From: Roseivirga sp. UBA6061
GTDB taxonomy: Bacteria > Bacteroidota > Bacteroidia > Cytophagales > Cyclobacteriaceae
Direction of reading: 5' to 3'
DNA: 37,760 nucleotides
Assembly (NCBI GenBank): GCA_002427745.1
Contig: DIYF01000110.1
Span: 1-37,760 of the forward strand
Below the pieces are notes generated by a model. It saw only the letters and a list, made by a program, of their open reading frames with translations. It searched no databases and was not told the origin of the DNA. Positions 1-6,632 of this stretch are shown piece by piece. The position numbers were made by a program, and so were the translations under genes. Positions within the stretch are counted from its first letter, which is position 1. Each line of letters starts with the position of its first letter.

Positions 1-91
<91 letters not shown>

Positions 92-179
92 TTAAATTTT
101 CAGAAGGGGTAAAGGTAATTAATCCCACGATTAAGCAATAGTGGGAAGGGGGGCTTAATTATCCGAAAAAGGCTAAAAC

Positions 180-2369
180 TTAATTGGCGTGTTCTGAAAT
201 GAATTTGATGCGGATCAATCGCAGGTCTTCCTCGCTCACATCCTCGTCTTCAAACTCTACCAGGGCCTCGTCAATATTGTCAGAATCGGCATTCATGAAG
301 TAATCCATGATGTCGTCTTCCTTGTCTTCATCCATAATCTGCTCCAGGTAATAGTCCAGGTTAAGCTTTGTGCCTGAGAAGCAGATCATTTCAATTTCAT
401 CCAGCAGGGTATTCATATCCCAGCCCTTCATTTCAGCCATTTCATCCAGGTCTATTTTGCGGTCGATCTGCTGAATTATGAAGATTTTGTTTTTGGACTT
501 GTTGCCGGAAGACTTGATGACCACCACATCTTCAATGTCAATGTCATTGTCTTCCACATACTTTTTGATCAGGGCCAGGAAGGTGCCTCCGAACTTTCTC
601 ACTTTCCCCATACCGATGCCATTTACATTGGCCAGGGCTTCTGCCGTGGTGGGGTAGGTGGTGGCCATTTCCTGTAGTGAAGGGTCCTGTACAATCACGT
701 AGGGCGGAAGATCTTTTTCCCTGGCTATCTTTTTGCGTTCTGCCTTGAGCAGATCAAAAAGCACGGGGTCATAGCTGTTGCCCGGGTTAGGTGATGCAGG
801 CGTATCATTGCTGGCATCGTCATCAGCATCTACATCGCTGAAGTCATGATCACGAGTGATCATGATGGAGGTCGGGTTTTTCAGGAAGGCCTCTCCTTTT
901 TCAGACATCTTGAGCACACCAATGTTCTCAATGTCTTTGAGTATAAATTCATTCAGCAGGGTTTGTCTCAGTACCGATTTCCAGAATTGCTCATCCTGCT
1001 CGCTGCCGGTGCCAAATACTTCCAGCTTATCGTGGCCATAGCTCTTTACATACTGGTTTTGCGAGCCCCGCAACACGCCCACCAGGTGGCCCAGTCCAAA
1101 GCGTTCTTCTGTCTGTTTTACGGCCTTGATGGCCTTTTCCACATATTCCTTGCCTTCAAACTCTTCCCGAGGGTAGCGACAGTTGTCGCACATGCCTGAG
1201 TTTTTGCAGGAAGTGTCGTCATACTCTTCGCCAAAGTAGTGGAGAAGCTGCTTGCGCCTGCAGATGGCAGACTCAGCATAGTAGGTCATTTCATCAAGCA
1301 GTACCTTGGCGTTTTCGCGTTCGGTAACAGTCTTGTCTTTGTTGAATTTCTCCAGCTTCAGAATATCGCTGTAGCTGTAGAACATAACGCAGTTACCTTC
1401 CAGGCCATCTCTGCCGGCCCGGCCGGTTTCCTGGTAGTAGCCTTCCAGCGATTTAGGTACATCATAGTGAATAACAAAGCGAACATCGGGCTTGTCTATG
1501 CCCATACCAAAGGCAATAGTGGCCACAATTACGTCTACTTCTTCATTCAGAAAGTCGTCCTGGTTCTTCATCCGTACAGCCGGCTCGAAGCCTGCATGAT
1601 AAGGTGCCGCTGAGAGGCCGTTGACCTGCAGGAACTTGGCAATTTCTTCTACCTTTTTGCGACTGAGGCAATAGATGATGCCCGATTTGCCTTTGTGCTC
1701 GCGTAAGAACTTGATCAGTTGTTTCTTGATCGCCTTTTTGGGCCTTACCTCATAGTAGAGGTTCTCCCGGTTAAAGGACGATTTGAACAGATCTGCAGCT
1801 TCCATATGCAGGTTGCGCTGAATGTCCATTTGCACCTTGGGCGTGGCAGTAGCCGTGAGGGCAATGATGGGCATTTGCTTGATCTGATCTATAATGCTTT
1901 TGATCTTGCGATATTCCGGTCGGAAATCGTGTCCCCATTCGGATATACAATGTGCCTCGTCAATTGCGGCAAAGGAAATGTTGGCGCTCTTCAGGAATTC
2001 TACATTTTCCTCTTTTGTCAGTGATTCAGGGGCTACATAGAGCAATTTGACATTGCCTGCCAGTACGGCTTTCTTGATGCGGTTGATCTCTGTTTTGGAA
2101 AGGGTGGAATTGAGAAAGCTGGCACTTACACCCACGGCATTCATCTGGTCTACCTGGTTTTTCATGAGAGCAATAAGGGGGGAGATGACGATGGCAGTGC
2201 CCTCCTGAAGAATAGCGGGCATCTGGTAGCACATGGATTTTCCGGCCCCTGTGGGCATGATCACAAAAGTGTTATTACCAGCCAGAATATTTGAGATGAT
2301 GGGCTCCTGATTACCCCTGAAACTGTCGTACCCAAAAACTTCTTTCAGTTTTTTCCTTATTTCCTCCAC
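180..2369 (-). CDS. recQ: ATP-dependent DNA helicase RecQ
   Basis: This is a 729-residue superfamily 2 helicase that unwinds DNA 3'-5' in recombination and fork repair. The motifs are in order: Walker A PTGAGKS at about residues 39-45, the DEAH box at 137-140 followed by CISEWGHDFRPEY, and motif VI with QETGRAGRDG near 310. The RecQ zinc-binding cysteines follow (CRRKQLLHYF then CKNSGMCDNC, about 375-405). A winged-helix (RQC) region comes next, then an HRDC domain (LFDLLKAERKKIA to about 620). A further tail of about 100 residues is acidic and helical and ends in EEDLRLIRIKFISEHAN. E. coli RecQ is about 610 residues, so this is the longer form I associate with Bacteroidota. The gene is divergent from kdsD; no TAnnTTTG box was found on its own side of the 83-nt gap. 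Start chosen at MEEIRKKLKEVFGYDSFRG, the usual RecQ beginning. Confidence 0.96.
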   Translation of the reverse strand: MEEIRKKLKEVFGYDSFRGNQEPIISNILAGNNTFVIMPTGAGKSMCYQMPAILQEGTAIVISPLIALMKNQVDQMNAVGVSASFLNSTLSKTEINRIKKAVLAGNVKLLYVAPESLTKEENVEFLKSANISFAAIDEAHCISEWGHDFRPEYRKIKSIIDQIKQMPIIALTATATPKVQMDIQRNLHMEAADLFKSSFNRENLYYEVRPKKAIKKQLIKFLREHKGKSGIIYCLSRKKVEEIAKFLQVNGLSAAPYHAGFEPAVRMKNQDDFLNEEVDVIVATIAFGMGIDKPDVRFVIHYDVPKSLEGYYQETGRAGRDGLEGNCVMFYSYSDILKLEKFNKDKTVTERENAKVLLDEMTYYAESAICRRKQLLHYFGEEYDDTSCKNSGMCDNCRYPREEFEGKEYVEKAIKAVKQTEERFGLGHLVGVLRGSQNQYVKSYGHDKLEVFGTGSEQDEQFWKSVLRQTLLNEFILKDIENIGVLKMSEKGEAFLKNPTSIMITRDHDFSDVDADDDASNDTPASPNPGNSYDPVLFDLLKAERKKIAREKDLPPYVIVQDPSLQEMATTYPTTAEALANVNGIGMGKVRKFGGTFLALIKKYVEDNDIDIEDVVVIKSSGNKSKNKIFIIQQIDRKIDLDEMAEMKGWDMNTLLDEIEMICFSGTKLNLDYYLEQIMDEDKEDDIMDYFMNADSDNIDEALVEFEDEDVSEEDLRLIRIKFISEHAN

Positions 2370-2417
2370 ACTTCCTGTAATTATAGTTGTCTGCTAAAAA
2401 TGGTCTTCCCTAATCCT

Positions 2418-2425
2418 TATCTTTG
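2418..2425 (+). promoter_or_regulatory. Promoter -7 box (TATCTTTG) for kdsD-manC
   Basis: TATCTTTG matches the Bacteroidota -7 consensus TAnnTTTG and lies 27 nt before the TTG start of kdsD. No TTTG is found at the expected 19-nt spacing upstream, so only half of the promoter is supported. Confidence 0.45.
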
Positions 2426-2452
2426 TCGGGAATCGTACAAAGACCCTATTAG

Positions 2453-3421
2453 TTGAAATTAGTAAAAAATATTCAAACAATAGCGAGAGAAACCCTGGTG
2501 CAGGAAGCGCGCGCTATCGAGAAAATAACAGAGTTTATTGGTGAAGAGTTCGAATCGATTGTCGACCTCATTTTGTCTATGAAGGGGCGGGTGGTGATTA
2601 CCGGAGTAGGCAAGAGTGGCATTGTGGCAAACAAGATTGTTGCTACCATGAACTCAACGGGTACGCCAGCCCTGTTTATGCATGCGGGGGATGCCATACA
2701 TGGCGATCTGGGGATGATTCAGCAGGACGATGTGGTGATCTGCATCTCTAAAAGCGGCAATACGGAGGAGATCAAAGTGCTGGTACCTCTGGTAAAAAGA
2801 ACGGGTGCTAAACTTATAGGGCTGGTGAGCAATGTAGATTCTTTCCTGGGCAAGCGGGCCGATTATATTCTGAATGCCACCATCAGCGCAGAAGCTGATC
2901 CTAATAATCTGGCACCGACCACCAGCACCACGGTGCATATGGCATTGGGAGATGCCCTGGCGGTTTGTCTGCTACAGGCCAAGGGCTTTACCAGCGAGGA
3001 TTTTGCCCGCTATCACCCGGGAGGTTCCCTGGGTAAGCAACTCTACCTTACCGTAGACGATATTTACCCCAAAAATGAATTGCCAATTGTTAAAGAAAGT
3101 GACTTGGTTAAGTCCACCATTTTGGTAATTTCGAAAAAGAGGCTCGGAGCTGCGGCAGTTGTCAATAATGCCGGACATTTGACCGGTATTTTTACGGATG
3201 GAGACCTCAGAAGGATGCTGGAGAAACATGCATCCTTTGAAAACCTCACAGTGGGTGAGGTTATGACTAAATCACCAAAGACCATCGAAAAAGGTGAGTA
3301 TGCCATTCGTGCTTTGAATGTCATGCGTGAATTTGATATCAACCAACTGATTGTTGAAGATAAGGGCAGTGTGGTCGGCTTTATCCATATCAGCGATCTC
3401 ATTAACGAAGGAATAGTATAA
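2453..3421 (+). CDS. kdsD: Arabinose-5-phosphate isomerase, KdsD/KpsF/GutQ family
   Basis: A 322-residue protein with an N-terminal SIS sugar-phosphate isomerase domain followed by two CBS domains, the standard KdsD architecture and length. The SIS domain shows VVITGVGKSGIVANKI near residue 45 and the conserved HAGDAIHGDLGMI stretch, then SKSGNTEEI. The CBS pair occupies about residues 205-322. The family interconverts ribulose-5-phosphate and arabinose-5-phosphate, the precursor of KDO in the lipopolysaccharide core. The start is TTG (2453), giving MKLVKNIQTIARETL; no in-frame ATG lies near the start. Its stop overlaps the manC start by 1 nt (TAATG), so the two genes are probably translationally coupled. 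Both supply sugar precursors for envelope glycans. Confidence 0.93.
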   Translation: MKLVKNIQTIARETLVQEARAIEKITEFIGEEFESIVDLILSMKGRVVITGVGKSGIVANKIVATMNSTGTPALFMHAGDAIHGDLGMIQQDDVVICISKSGNTEEIKVLVPLVKRTGAKLIGLVSNVDSFLGKRADYILNATISAEADPNNLAPTTSTTVHMALGDALAVCLLQAKGFTSEDFARYHPGGSLGKQLYLTVDDIYPKNELPIVKESDLVKSTILVISKKRLGAAAVVNNAGHLTGIFTDGDLRRMLEKHASFENLTVGEVMTKSPKTIEKGEYAIRALNVMREFDINQLIVEDKGSVVGFIHISDLINEGIV

Positions 3422-4488
3422 TGAACCATAACTACGTGGTGATTATGGCCGGGGGAATCGGAAGTAGATTCTGGCCATATAGCCGGGCGGAAAAGCCTAA
3501 GCAATTTTTGGATGTATTGGGAACCGGGCGCTCTTTATTGCAGATGACCTTTGATCGGTTTCTGGGAATCTGCCCTGCCGAAAACATCTATGTTATTACC
3601 AATAAGTCGTACAAGGGGCTGGTCAATGAGCAGCTGCCTGAGCTGTCTGATGACCAGGTGCTTTTAGAGCCAATTGGCAGAAATACGGCTCCTGCTGTGG
3701 CTTATCCGGCTTTTAAGATCCGTGAAAAAGACCCGGAAGCAGTGATGATTGTGGCGCCTTCTGATCACATCGTTTTTAAGGAGAATATTTTTGAAGAAAA
3801 CCTGACTACGGCTATTGATGCAGCCAGGGGCTCCGACAAGCTGATTACACTGGGGATTGTACCCACCAGACCTGAGACGGGCTATGGCTACATCCAGTAT
3901 CATCAGAGCACCGAGGATGTGAAGAAGGTGAAAACCTTTACCGAAAAACCTGAAATGGAGCTGGCGAAGAAGTTTATCGAGAGCGGTGACTTTGTATGGA
4001 ATGCCGGGATTTTTATCTGGTCGGTAGATAGTATTACCAGGGCTTTCTATAAGCATCTGGAAGATACTGCGGTAATTTTTGATGAGGGTAAGGATCATTA
4101 TTACAAAGATTCTGAGCAGGACTTTATCGATAAGGCTTACACCCAGTGTAAGAGTATTTCCATTGACTATGGTGTGATGGAAAAGGCTGATAATGTGCAT
4201 ATGGTGAAGGGGCGTTTCGATTGGTCCGATCTGGGAAGCTGGGATTCGCTACACGAGATTCGCGACAAGGATGACAACGCCAATGTAGTGGATGGTAATG
4301 CGCTGTTGTACGATACGAAAAACTGCTACGTGAAAGGGCCGGATGATACCCTGATTGTGGCCCAGGACCTGGATGGCTATCTCATCACCAAGTCGGACAA
4401 TGTGGTGCTGATCTGTAAGAAAGATGCAGAGAAGAAGTTCAGAGAGTTTCTGAATGATGCCCGTGAAAAGGGTGCAGAGTATACTTAG
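3421..4488 (+). CDS. manC: Mannose-1-phosphate guanylyltransferase
   Basis: A 355-residue nucleotidyltransferase that makes GDP-mannose from GTP and mannose-1-phosphate. The signature nucleotide-binding loop is near the N-terminus: AGGIGSRFWPYSRAEKPKQF at about residues 10-29. APSDHIV (about 117), FTEKPE (about 173) and NAGIFIW (about 193) are further family motifs. It has the short form, lacking the C-terminal phosphomannose isomerase domain of bifunctional AlgA/ManC proteins, and it is full length for that form. ATG overlaps the kdsD stop by 1 nt. GDP-mannose feeds mannose and fucose into polysaccharide, lipopolysaccharide or protein O-glycans. The long repeat-rich gap follows directly downstream. 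Confidence 0.95.
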   Translation: MNHNYVVIMAGGIGSRFWPYSRAEKPKQFLDVLGTGRSLLQMTFDRFLGICPAENIYVITNKSYKGLVNEQLPELSDDQVLLEPIGRNTAPAVAYPAFKIREKDPEAVMIVAPSDHIVFKENIFEENLTTAIDAARGSDKLITLGIVPTRPETGYGYIQYHQSTEDVKKVKTFTEKPEMELAKKFIESGDFVWNAGIFIWSVDSITRAFYKHLEDTAVIFDEGKDHYYKDSEQDFIDKAYTQCKSISIDYGVMEKADNVHMVKGRFDWSDLGSWDSLHEIRDKDDNANVVDGNALLYDTKNCYVKGPDDTLIVAQDLDGYLITKSDNVVLICKKDAEKKFREFLNDAREKGAEYT

Positions 4489-4592
4489 TGGTTGTTCTGT
4501 TATTTTGTTTATCTCCCACGCTTAAGGCAGTGCGACTGCAGCTTCAGTACTGATGACAGGTAATCGGTTATTAGTGATCGGTTAATCAGGTT

Positions 4593-4635
4593 CCGTTAGA
4601 CCGCAGGTCAGACGGACTTAGTAAAAGCTATCTAC
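4593..4635 (+). repeat. Repeat motif A followed by motif D (partial unit)
   Basis: Motif A (4593-4615) is a 23-nt near-palindrome: CCGT.AGACC, then GCA, then GGTCAGACGG, which folds as a hairpin with one internal mismatch. It is followed by motif D, AGTAAAAGCTATCTAC (4620-4635). The same A-D order recurs at 4969 and 5796. In this copy no B element precedes A. Confidence 0.85.
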
Positions 4636-4640
4636 TCTGT

Positions 4641-4797
4641 CCAGTCGCTCGGTTGTACCGAGTGACCTGCGTGACTGAACGAAGCCGTCACTCGCAGCAT
4701 GCAAGCGACTGGTGCGTAACCCTGTCAGACCGTAGGTCAGACGGATTTAATGAACTGTAGAGTGTCTACCGAGATCCCCAATCAAGTTGGGGATGAC
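4641..4797 (+). repeat. Composite palindromic repeat unit 1 (B-A-C)
   Basis: The unit has three parts. B (4641-4712) has outer arms CCAGTCG and CGACTGG and two inner hairpins, CTCGGTTGTACCGAG and CTCGCAGCATGCAAG. A (4722-4744) is the AGACC/GGTCAGACGG hairpin. C (4773-4797) is ATCCCCAA-TCAAG-TTGGGGAT followed by GAC. In this copy motif D between A and C is replaced by unrelated sequence. The same order occurs at 4889 and 5764. Confidence 0.88.
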
Positions 4798-4888
4798 CTT
4801 TAGGTTGGCTAGTTCATACAGAGTTGGATGTAAGCCGCTTTTCTTAGATATCTCGTTTCCTCGGTATAAGAAGAAAAGCTGATTCCTC

Positions 4889-5039
4889 GGTCCCTCGGTT
4901 GTACCGAGTGAGCCGTATGATTGAGCATGGATGGTCACTCGCAGCATGCAAGCGACTGGTGCGTAACCCCGTCAGACCGCAGGTCAGACGGAATTAGTAA
5001 AAGCTATCTACCGGGATCCTCAATCAAGTTGGGGATGTC
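4889..5039 (+). repeat. Composite palindromic repeat unit 2 (B-A-D-C)
   Basis: B (4889-4959) has a decayed left arm (GTCCCTCGG rather than GTCGCTCGG) but an intact right arm. A is at 4969-4991, D at 4996-5011, and C at 5015-5039 with one stem change (ATCCTCAA). The spacer GCGTAACCCC between B and A is shared with unit 1, which shows that the whole composite was copied rather than the single motifs. Confidence 0.88.
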
Positions 5040-5054
5040 GATGGAGGAAGAGTG

Positions 5055-5084
5055 CGATAAATATCGCAGATTCAATATTTATCG
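5055..5084. repeat. Perfect 10-bp inverted repeat
   Basis: CGATAAATAT (5055-5064) and ATATTTATCG (5075-5084) are perfect reverse complements with a 10-nt loop. It lies between repeat unit 2 and the exonuclease gene. It could be a decayed part of the repeat field or a transcript-end hairpin; it has no following T tract. Confidence 0.6.
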
Positions 5085-5166
5085 TATGTAGTGTGTAGCT
5101 CAAAGAGTGTCGGGCTGCACGGATGAATGACGGGTGAGTGTTTTAAAACCCGTTGATTTGAATCAG

Positions 5167-5188
5167 GACCTCTCGGTCAGAGCAGGTC
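5167..5188 (+). terminator. Terminator-like hairpin just before the exonuclease gene
   Basis: GACCTCTC pairs with GAGCAGGTC across GGTCA with one bulged C, and TTTT follows at 5189-5192. It sits 17 nt before the ATG at 5209, so it could end transcription from the repeat field or act as an attenuator for the exonuclease. The remainder of the 4489-5208 gap holds the repeats listed separately and no credible gene. Confidence 0.35.
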
Positions 5189-5208
5189 TTTTATAAAGAA
5201 TAATAACC

Positions 5209-5748
5209 ATGAATTATATAGTATTTGATTTGGAGGCTACCTGCTGGGAAGGCTGGGACAAAAGCGCCAATGAAACAATAGAGATCGGAGCTGTTTTGGT
5301 GAACGATCAGAAAGAGATTATATCAGAGTTTGAGCAGTTTGTAAGGCCGCTCAAGCACCCGCAACTTAGCAAGTTCTGCACAGAGCTTACTTCCATTACA
5401 CAGGCAGATGTGGATGCGGCACCCTACTTTGGTGAGGCCATCGAACGGTTTAAAAGCTGGTTCGGCTTCGAAAACGGAGATTACCGGCTCTGCTCCTGGG
5501 GCTTTTATGACCGCAAACAGCTGAAGAGCGATTGCGCCATCCATGGCCTGGATGATAGTTGGGTGGCAAAGCATGTCAGCCTCAAGCACCAGTATGGCAA
5601 GTTCAAACAACTGAAGAGGGCCATTGGTATGAAAAATGCCCTGCACAATGAAGGACTATCCCTGGATGGTACCCATCACCGGGGGATTGATGATGCGAGA
5701 AATATCGCTAAGATCTTCGTTAAGTATTTTGACGAGTGGGAGTTTTAG
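5209..5748 (+). CDS. DEDDh-type 3'-5' exonuclease, ERI1/KapD-like
   Basis: A 179-residue single-domain exonuclease of the DnaQ/RNase T superfamily. ExoI is FDLEATC with D7 and E9; ExoII contains SWGFYDRKQL with D101; ExoIII is HHRGIDDARN with H157 and D162. All four acidic metal ligands and the catalytic histidine are therefore present. The tryptophan after the first motif (TCW) and the FVRP..HP..S.FC..LT.I segment resemble the ERI1/KapD branch, whose characterised members trim small RNAs or rRNA 3' ends. Substrate here is unknown. The length is normal for a stand-alone domain. The gene is an island inside a field of palindromic repeats, with copies of the same composite unit on both sides. 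No TAnnTTTG promoter box was recognised upstream. Confidence 0.9.
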   Translation: MNYIVFDLEATCWEGWDKSANETIEIGAVLVNDQKEIISEFEQFVRPLKHPQLSKFCTELTSITQADVDAAPYFGEAIERFKSWFGFENGDYRLCSWGFYDRKQLKSDCAIHGLDDSWVAKHVSLKHQYGKFKQLKRAIGMKNALHNEGLSLDGTHHRGIDDARNIAKIFVKYFDEWEF

Positions 5749-5763
5749 TTTTTTGAAAAGGGG

Positions 5764-5866
5764 CACTCGCAGCATGCTAGCGACTGTCCTATGCCCCGTC
5801 AGACCGCAGGTCAGACGGTTTTAGTAAAAGCTATCTACTGAGATCCCCAATCAAGTTGGGGATGAC
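5764..5866 (+). repeat. Composite palindromic repeat unit 3 (half B-A-D-C)
   Basis: Only the right half of B is present (5764-5786, CACTCGCAGCATGCTAGCGACTG without a longer left arm). A follows at 5796-5818, D at 5823-5838, and C at 5842-5866. Order and orientation are the same as on the other side of the exonuclease gene. Confidence 0.87.
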
Positions 5867-5898
5867 TGCCGGGGTGGTTCAGGTGCGTATGACCTCTT

Positions 5899-5970
5899 CC
5901 AGTCGCTCGGTTTTACCGAGTGAGCTGCATATTTGAACGAGGCCGTCACTCGCAGCATGCGAGCGACTGG
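5899..5970 (+). repeat. Isolated B element, intact cloverleaf palindrome
   Basis: A 72-nt copy, the best preserved. The outer arms CCAGTCG and CGACTGG pair perfectly. Inner hairpins are CTCGGT-TTT-ACCGAG and CTCGCA-GCA-TGCGAG. Between them TGA and TCA can also pair. It has the same length as the copy at 4641-4712. No A motif follows. Confidence 0.88.
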
Positions 5971-5983
5971 TGAGGCATCTACT

Positions 5984-6008
5984 GTCATTCCCGGCATGAC
6001 CGGGAATC
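5984..6008. repeat. C-like hairpin in inverted orientation
   Basis: GTCATTCCCGG, CATGA, CCGGGAATC. It follows the same plan as motif C (GATnCCC..., loop, ...GGGnATGAC) read on the other strand, with different stem bases. It is a stem-conserved, sequence-diverged relative of C. Confidence 0.65.
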
Positions 6009-6084
6009 TCTATGGTCTGTGAGTAATCCATGTTCTGTAAAGGGGAGTGAGTATAAAAGAAGAAACGGTTGTGCTACTCCTCTT

Positions 6085-6154
6085 CCAGCCGCTCGGTTTT
6101 ACCGAGTGAGCTGTATGGCTGAACTAGCCGTCACTCGCAGCATGCGAGCGACTG
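6085..6154 (+). repeat. Isolated B element, slightly decayed
   Basis: A 70-nt copy beginning CCAGCCGCTCGG and ending CGAGCGACTG. Both inner hairpins are intact, and one outer-arm pair is lost (T to C). It is the last repeat before the PadR gene; 6155-6268 holds no further repeat that I can see. Confidence 0.85.
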
Positions 6155-6268
6155 AATAGGGGGGGCAAAAGGGCCTGAGCCTGACTTCCCATCCGATAAT
6201 GCCCTGATGACCTGAGATGGTGATTAAAATCCCGAACATTATGATGTGGAGTTCGTTCGAAATAATTA

Positions 6269-6283
6269 CATTGGAATCCAATG
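6269..6283. promoter_or_regulatory. Perfect palindrome, candidate PadR operator
   Basis: CATTGGA-A-TCCAATG is a perfect 7+1+7 inverted repeat 15 nt before the PadR start codon. It overlaps TACATTGG (6267-6274), which resembles a -7 box with one mismatch. A dimeric repressor bound here would block its own promoter, as PadR proteins commonly do. This is inference from position and symmetry. Confidence 0.45.
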
Positions 6284-6298
6284 CATTGTTAAATAAGT

Positions 6299-6631
6299 AT
6301 GCAATCATCACAATTGCTGAAAGGCACTTTTTATACTATGATTCTCAAGGTGCTTTCCGAAAACGGAAGAATGTACGGCTATGAGATCGCGCAAAAGGTC
6401 AAGTCTCTGTCGGGAGATGAGATTATCGTCAATGAAGGTTCGCTCTACCCTATTCTTCATAAAATGGAAGAGGAGGGGATGGTCATTGCGGAGCGCATTG
6501 ATATTGGTAACCGCACCAGAAGATACTATACACTCACAGACTCGGGTACGGAAAGGGTACAGGTGAAGATAGAGGAGTTCGAGCAGTTTGTTCAGGTGGT
6601 CAGGAGAGTACTATATCCTGCAGGTGCCTGA
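6299..6631 (+). CDS. PadR family transcriptional regulator
   Basis: A 110-residue winged-helix repressor of the short PadR type. It begins MQSSQLLKGTFYTMILKVL. YGYEIAQKV, then NEGSLYPILHKMEEEGM, are the recognition-helix region of the family, followed by the RRYYTLTDSGTERV wing at about residues 72-85. The C-terminal helix (KIEEFEQFVQVV) would be the dimerisation helix. PadR proteins often repress themselves and an adjacent transporter. The permease gene starts 1 nt after this stop, so the two share a transcript. The effector ligand is unknown. The 15-bp palindrome at 6269-6283 is the best candidate for its binding site. Confidence 0.93.
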   Translation: MQSSQLLKGTFYTMILKVLSENGRMYGYEIAQKVKSLSGDEIIVNEGSLYPILHKMEEEGMVIAERIDIGNRTRRYYTLTDSGTERVQVKIEEFEQFVQVVRRVLYPAGA

Positions 6632-6632
6632 T

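Noticed and set aside
846..1199. Plus-strand reading frame opposite recQ
   Set aside because: It lies wholly antisense to a well-supported RecQ helicase and has no recognisable domain.
4747..4947. Open reading frame of 66 codons on the minus strand in the repeat field
   Set aside because: It consists of repeat motifs B and C read through, with no protein-like composition.
4593..6154. Possible CRISPR array
   Set aside because: Repeats are of several kinds, irregularly spaced and strongly palindromic, without constant-length unique spacers, and no cas gene is near.
6099..6311. Open reading frame of 70 codons on the minus strand
   Set aside because: It covers a B repeat and the PadR promoter region and resembles no protein.
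6588..6632. Upstream TTG start for the first permease
   Set aside because: It would add 15 residues encoded within the PadR gene; the ATG at 6633 begins a normal soluble prefix and follows the PadR stop by 1 nt.
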